DNA from: an uncultured Prevotella sp.
GTDB taxonomy: Bacteria; Bacteroidota; Bacteroidia; Bacteroidales; Bacteroidaceae
DNA length: 43,015 nucleotides
Assembly (NCBI GenBank): GCA_900315035.1
Contig: OMXO01000018.1
Location: 1-43,015 of the forward strand
Direction: 5' to 3'
In this document: positions 39,446 through 43,015 of the stretch, one piece after another
Layout: every line of letters starts with the position of its first letter
How positions within the stretch are numbered: the stretch's first letter is position 1
Notes under the pieces: generated by a model
Told to the model about the DNA's origin: nothing
Databases searched by the model: none
What the model saw: the letters and a program-made list of their open reading frames with translations, nothing else
Translations under genes and position numbers: made by a program

Positions 39446-41068
39446 ATGGTAAAGGAATTTAGAAAATCAATGATTAGTTTCTCAACGCGTCCTCTCTGGA
39501 TGCAGGTAGTCATCGTGTTGTGTGGTCTGACGGCAGCCCTGCCGGTCAGGTCATGGGCACAAGAGGCGGCACAACCCTCTGAACGCCTCACAAAGGTACA
39601 AAAGGATGGAGCCGCCACGATTTATGCATTCAACTATCCGACGGTCAACGCCGCAGGCGAGAAGATCGTGCTCTCATCGGCCCTGGTTGCCTGGATTCCC
39701 GATGATCGGAAGGAGACCGACAGTATCGAGAGTATCCACGTTTACAATCATGCTACCATCGGTAGCGACAAGGAAACTCCTTCAAGGGAAGACTCTAAAG
39801 AGTTAACGTTAGTGAGGAAGATGGCGACTCGTACCTATAAAAATATGTTTGATCCGACTTCTCCCGCTGCCGATTATGTCGGACGCTGTATCATTATTGC
39901 ACCCGACTATGAGGGCTATGGTGTGACCAAGCATCTGCCACACCCATACCTCGCGCAGCGACTGACGGCACAGCAAGTGCTCGATGCCTTCAACTATGGT
40001 CTCGATCTCTACCGCAAACAGGCAGCCGAGAAGTCGGCCGACTTCCCGCTGTTGCCCATCAAGAGCGACTGGCGCACGTTTTTCTTCGGCTATTCCCAGG
40101 GAGCTGCGGTCACGCTGGCCCTGCAGCGCATGGTCGAGGAGAAAGGGCTGGCAGAGCAGATGCACTTCTATGGCAGCATCTGCGGCGACGGCCCCTACGA
40201 CCTCATCGAGACGCTACGCTACTATATCGAAGACAACGGTGAGAGCTACAATGCCAAGACCGACCATCGGAAGGGCATCTCAAACTATCCCATCGTGGTT
40301 CCTCTGATCGTTAGGGGTATGTGTATGACCCATCCCGAGTTGGCTAAATACAAAGTAGAAGACTTCCTGTCGCAACAACTGCTCGACACCAGTGTGTTCA
40401 AATGGATAGACAGTAAGGAACATGATACAAGCTATATGTCGAAGCTGTGGTACGACCAGTTAATAGCTGGCTTAGACACCTTAGGCCGGCACTATTCTCC
40501 CGAGCAGATGGCAGAAATGTTCACTTCGCCTAAAAAGGATAAAGTGTGGGGCCGTCTGGAAAAGATGTTTACACCAGCCACTTATGCCTACCTGAGCGAT
40601 ACAGAGAAGATGGCGACCGTGCCTGCCGAAGCCACCAATGCGCAGCAGGCCCTGCATCGTGCATTAGCCGATAATCAGGTCGTCACCGGCTGGGAGCCCA
40701 AGCACCGCATACAGTTCTACCACTCGCGCGGCGACATGGTAGTGCCCTTCGGTAATTACGAGGTCTTCCAGAAAACGCATGCAGCCGGCGAGAAAACTAT
40801 TTATCGTGTCAACGACACTTATGCCGACTCCGACCATATAGATGCCGCTGGCATTTTCTTCTTAGAACTGTGTATGTCACAGGCTTTTGCCGCTAACTTC
40901 AATTGGATCTGTGAGGGACTAACCCCCACAGGCATCAATGTGCTGCGACCGGCCGACATTCAGAGCCACAGCGGCAACTGGTTCACCCTCGACGGTCGTC
41001 GCCTCGGCAGCAAGCCCACCACTAAGGGCGTATATATCCATAACAACAAGAAAGTAGTCATCAAATAG
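39446..41068 (+). CDS. Secreted alpha/beta hydrolase with a C-terminal sorting-like tail
   Basis: A 540-residue alpha/beta hydrolase resembling secretory lipases/esterases. The signal peptide is long (hydrophobic about residues 18-34, cleavage near SWAQ). The fold shows APDYEGYG, the nucleophile Ser in FGYSQGAAVT, a candidate acid Asp in YHSRGDMVVPFGNY and a candidate His in DSDHIDAAGIFF. The last 30 residues (WFTLDGRRLGSKPTTKGVYIHNNKKVVIK) are a short tail like those on many secreted Prevotella proteins, reminiscent of type IX secretion signals. It is homologous to the next gene (same order around APDYxGxG, GYSxGA and GDGPYD). Substrate unknown; lipid, ester or peptide bonds are all possible. 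Confidence 0.83.
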   Translation: MVKEFRKSMISFSTRPLWMQVVIVLCGLTAALPVRSWAQEAAQPSERLTKVQKDGAATIYAFNYPTVNAAGEKIVLSSALVAWIPDDRKETDSIESIHVYNHATIGSDKETPSREDSKELTLVRKMATRTYKNMFDPTSPAADYVGRCIIIAPDYEGYGVTKHLPHPYLAQRLTAQQVLDAFNYGLDLYRKQAAEKSADFPLLPIKSDWRTFFFGYSQGAAVTLALQRMVEEKGLAEQMHFYGSICGDGPYDLIETLRYYIEDNGESYNAKTDHRKGISNYPIVVPLIVRGMCMTHPELAKYKVEDFLSQQLLDTSVFKWIDSKEHDTSYMSKLWYDQLIAGLDTLGRHYSPEQMAEMFTSPKKDKVWGRLEKMFTPATYAYLSDTEKMATVPAEATNAQQALHRALADNQVVTGWEPKHRIQFYHSRGDMVVPFGNYEVFQKTHAAGEKTIYRVNDTYADSDHIDAAGIFFLELCMSQAFAANFNWICEGLTPTGINVLRPADIQSHSGNWFTLDGRRLGSKPTTKGVYIHNNKKVVIK

Positions 41069-41077
41069 CATTGTAAA

Positions 41078-42706
41078 ATGAAACAGAAATTCCTTGCATT
41101 TTTTGCAACTGCGGTGCTCCTGCTCAGCGTGGGCGCCTGCTCAGATAGCAGTGACAATCCTTCATCCCCGAGCCAACAGGAGATCGAGCAGAGCCTCGTA
41201 GGCCTGTGGTACGAGTCGTTCGATTATCAGGGCGTCACCGAGGCCGACAAGCCCTTCAACCGCGCCTTGATAGTGGTAGAGACCAAGGCCGACCATACGG
41301 GCTACGTTGCGTTGGCTGTGTTTGACGACGAATTCAATGAGCCGCTCGAGATTTACGGCGGTCCGAAGGATGCGCCGTTCACGTGGCAGGTCTCAGCCGA
41401 AGGAAAGGTCACCCTGACCGATCCGGCTACAGGCACGAGCGTTTCGACAGCCCGCACGCGTGCTGACGGCAGTCAGAATGACTTTGTCGATATCGGCAAG
41501 ATCAACATGAAGAGTGGCTCTGATCAGATTGCCTTCAGCAATGCGACTCATCAAGGTACGCTGACCAAGGTCGGAAGCGATAACAGCGGTCTCATTAAAG
41601 AATGGATGGCGAAATCTACACTCCCGAGGGCCTGCGTCGTGGACAGCATCCCCGTGCTGCTCTTCCCCAGCCACATGAACTACGTGTTCAACTATCCTTC
41701 GTTCGACCCCTTCGGCAATCCCTGTACGCTCAGCGGCACCATCACGGTCAATAAGAAGCTGGTCAATGCAGATGAGCCCTTTAATGGCATTATGCTCTAC
41801 AACCACTTCACGATCTACGAGACCACGCAGGCACCATCGCGCGGAGCCGTTGAGTTCCCGACTGGGGCGTCAACCCTCACCAACTTCATCATCGTAGCCC
41901 CCGACTACTACGGCTTCGGCATCACCGAGAAAGAGCCGCAAGCCTACTGTATCTCACGGGCCAACGCTCGCGCCTCGCTCGATGCCTACCTGGCCGCCAA
42001 GAGGATGATAGAAGACCTGAAAGTGAAGAAGGGCGACGACTTCGTCATCGCTGGCTACTCAGAGGGCGCTCAGACCACGATGGCCGTGCTGCGCGAAATC
42101 TCTGAACGTCATCCCGAGATCAAGGTGAAGCGCGCCTTCGCCGGTGATGGTCCCTACGATATCAACTCGATGTACGACGCCATCACCAAGGGCTACACCG
42201 AGATGCCCAGCACCGTCTGCAACGTGCTCTATGCCTACAACCACTTCTTCCGTCTGGGTTACGACATCCACGACTATCTGAAGGATCCCGTGGCCAAGAA
42301 CTTCGACGACTGGTTCCTCAGCAAGAAGAACAAGCGCAGGGCCCTCGACGAGGAACTGATCAAGACCAAGAAGACGAGCGACATCTGCACCGATGCCGTC
42401 CTCGATACCAGCAGCCCTCTGTCGCGCCGCTTCAAGCAGGCTTTCAGTCAGGATGCACTCACCAACGGATGGACACCTCGTAGCGACTTCGACGTGATGC
42501 TCTTCCACGATACGAAAGACGATGTTGTGCCGGTAGAGAACTTCTATGCCATGAGCGAGTTCCTCAAGGCCAATCGCATTAAGACCGAGGAGTTTGTCGG
42601 AGAGTATAGCTCTGAAGCGACCAAGGAAGCCGGCATCTCCAACCACGAGACTTCGGCCCTTACCTTCTTCCTCAGGATCATCGAGTGGATGAAGGCGAAC
42701 TACTAA
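41078..42706 (+). CDS. Lipoprotein alpha/beta hydrolase, paralogue of the previous gene
   Basis: A 542-residue lipoprotein (signal MKQKFLAFFATAVLLLSVGAC). A beta-rich N-terminal domain of about 130 residues (about 35-165; LVGLWYESFDYQGVTEADKPF, TWQVSAEGKVTLTD) looks lipocalin-like and is absent from its paralogue. The hydrolase domain has APDYYGFGITEK, nucleophile Ser in IAGYSEGAQT, FAGDGPYDINSM, candidate Asp in FHDTKDDVVPVEN and candidate His in ISNHETSALTFF. The pair therefore appears to have diverged in location: this one anchored by lipid, the upstream one carrying a sorting-like C-terminal tail. It starts 9 bases after its neighbour and is followed by a terminator. Likely an esterase or lipase. 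Confidence 0.83.
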   Translation: MKQKFLAFFATAVLLLSVGACSDSSDNPSSPSQQEIEQSLVGLWYESFDYQGVTEADKPFNRALIVVETKADHTGYVALAVFDDEFNEPLEIYGGPKDAPFTWQVSAEGKVTLTDPATGTSVSTARTRADGSQNDFVDIGKINMKSGSDQIAFSNATHQGTLTKVGSDNSGLIKEWMAKSTLPRACVVDSIPVLLFPSHMNYVFNYPSFDPFGNPCTLSGTITVNKKLVNADEPFNGIMLYNHFTIYETTQAPSRGAVEFPTGASTLTNFIIVAPDYYGFGITEKEPQAYCISRANARASLDAYLAAKRMIEDLKVKKGDDFVIAGYSEGAQTTMAVLREISERHPEIKVKRAFAGDGPYDINSMYDAITKGYTEMPSTVCNVLYAYNHFFRLGYDIHDYLKDPVAKNFDDWFLSKKNKRRALDEELIKTKKTSDICTDAVLDTSSPLSRRFKQAFSQDALTNGWTPRSDFDVMLFHDTKDDVVPVENFYAMSEFLKANRIKTEEFVGEYSSEATKEAGISNHETSALTFFLRIIEWMKANY

Positions 42707-42724
42707 TCGCGCCCTCTTAGACAA

Positions 42725-42765
42725 GAAAAAAGCGTTCTGGAATCTCCAAAACGCTTTTTCTTTGT
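42725..42765. terminator. Terminator between the hydrolase operon and the smalltalk ORF
   Basis: AAAAAGCGTT (42727-42736) pairs with AACGCTTTTT (42750-42759), with a smaller TGG/CCA pairing in the loop and a T-rich tail. It lies about 20 bases after the hydrolase stop and ends one base before the minus-strand smalltalk stop, so it can serve both. Confidence 0.85.
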
Positions 42766-42867
42766 TTAATACCCCACGCACGAGGTTGCGCTCAAGGCCG
42801 TCACGATGGCCGTTGCCACAGATGCAATGATCTGCACAATCCACTTAATAGTTTCCTTCTTCGTCAT
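42766..42867 (-). CDS. Smalltalk protein (33-residue membrane micro-protein)
   Basis: A 33-residue ORF, too short for usual gene finders, read on the minus strand: starts MTKKETIKWIVQIIASVATA, contains one hydrophobic helix, and ends ALSATSCVGY. Size, the KKE start, the helix and the SC-G terminus match the Bacteroidales smalltalk family as I remember it, a tiny protein of unknown function often encoded next to HU-family DNA-binding proteins and phage-type amidases. Neither neighbour is visible here: a terminator follows it, and an HU gene, if present, would lie beyond 43015. The Cys near the end makes a lipid-modified product conceivable, but no standard lipobox orientation is present. Confidence 0.8.
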   Translation of the reverse strand: MTKKETIKWIVQIIASVATAIVTALSATSCVGY

Positions 42868-42892
42868 AATCGTTTAGTTTTTAGTTAATAAT

Positions 42893-43009
42893 CGGGGTCT
42901 GGTCTCGAAATAACCACGGGGTCTGGTCTCGAAATAAAGTTTTCCCCGAAAACTTCTACTTTCGGGACCTGACCCCCAGCCCCACGTCAGTCTACTCGCC
43001 AGCCCCACG
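42893..43009. repeat. Cluster of direct and inverted repeats upstream of smalltalk
   Basis: CGGGGTCTGGTCTCGAAATA occurs twice (42893-42912 and 42917-42936, both followed by A). A near-inverted copy (TTTCGGGACCTGACCCC, 42960-42976; two mismatches in 17) follows a perfect 7-bp hairpin AGTTTTC-CCC-GAAAACT (42938-42954). CAGCCCCACG then occurs twice (42977-42986, 43000-43009). GGGGTCAGGTC-type motifs are known beside REP-associated transposase genes in other bacteria; no transposase gene is in the window. Confidence 0.7.
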
Positions 43010-43015
43010 CTTGCT

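Noticed and set aside
34631-42706. A polysaccharide-utilisation locus around GH89
   Set aside because: No SusC/SusD pair or hybrid sensor is present, and the first gene is a tRNA-processing enzyme.
42059-42844. A 261-codon open frame on the minus strand
   Set aside because: Antisense to the lipoprotein hydrolase and overlapping the terminator and smalltalk ORF; the long frame reflects the higher-GC coding region opposite.

Overview
The window is chromosomal DNA from a Bacteroidales bacterium, most probably a gut or rumen Prevotellaceae (Prevotella, Segatella or Xylanibacter type). The grounds are Bacteroidota -7 promoter boxes (TAnnTTTG) ahead of most transcription units, SPII lipoproteins and TonB-receptor-like outer-membrane proteins, families largely confined to Bacteroidales (DUF4199, DUF6452/DUF6048-like, DUF1599, DUF5009, smalltalk), and a glycan-degrading repertoire (GH3, GH8, GH89). 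Genes are dense. The only stretches over about 300 bases without a main gene are 2587-2895 (terminator, tRNA-Thr, heptad repeats, two promoters) and 42707-43015 (terminator, smalltalk micro-ORF, repeat cluster).

Layout. 1-130: 3' end of a 5S rRNA and its terminator. 250-2586: lipoprotein GH3 glycosidase. 2638-2711: tRNA-Thr. 2896-12004: a tightly packed plus-strand run (DUF4199, GT2, two envelope proteins, ApbE, Crp/Fnr regulator, M3 peptidase, dCMP deaminase, S41 protease, 5-formyl-THF cyclo-ligase). 12001-13372: minus-strand recF and its DUF721 partner. 13522-14684: TPR protein and ribH. 14743-18263: minus-strand heterodimeric ABC exporter. 18344-20459: exonuclease III and a GH8 exo-oligoxylanase. 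20460-20680: a structured intergenic segment and a truncated secreted-protein remnant. 20681-24899: minus-strand operon of sigma factor, putative anti-sigma factor, secreted protein and TonB-receptor-like outer-membrane protein. 24975-26283: a small membrane-anchored protein and a membrane-embedded winged-helix regulator. 26312-32016: minus-strand housekeeping operon (DUF1599, DoxX fused to triosephosphate isomerase, SPOR protein, FolE, unknown membrane protein, inositol-phosphatase-like enzyme, B3/B4 protein). 32141-34474: coiled-coil lipoprotein and a PAP2 phosphatase with a probable beta-barrel tail. 34631-42706: plus-strand operon (CCA-adding-type enzyme, GH89 alpha-N-acetylglucosaminidase, HGSNAT-like acetyltransferase, two secreted alpha/beta hydrolases). 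42766-43015: smalltalk protein and repeats.

Points of most interest. (i) Heptanucleotide tandem repeats of differing sequence but the same 7-nt period lie just upstream of three promoter -7 boxes, fill a gene junction up to and over a start codon, and sit inside the GH89 coding region beside its likely catalytic glutamate, where copy-number change would shift the frame. (ii) The DoxX membrane protein and triosephosphate isomerase are one uninterrupted reading frame. (iii) The bacterial counterparts of two consecutive human lysosomal heparan-sulfate enzymes (NAGLU and HGSNAT) are adjacent. (iv) The two halves of the ABC exporter carry complementary lesions that would fall in a single degenerate ATP site. 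(v) A membrane-embedded winged-helix protein lies beside a promoter containing a 10-bp inverted repeat.

All family assignments come from reading the translated sequence; no database search was run.
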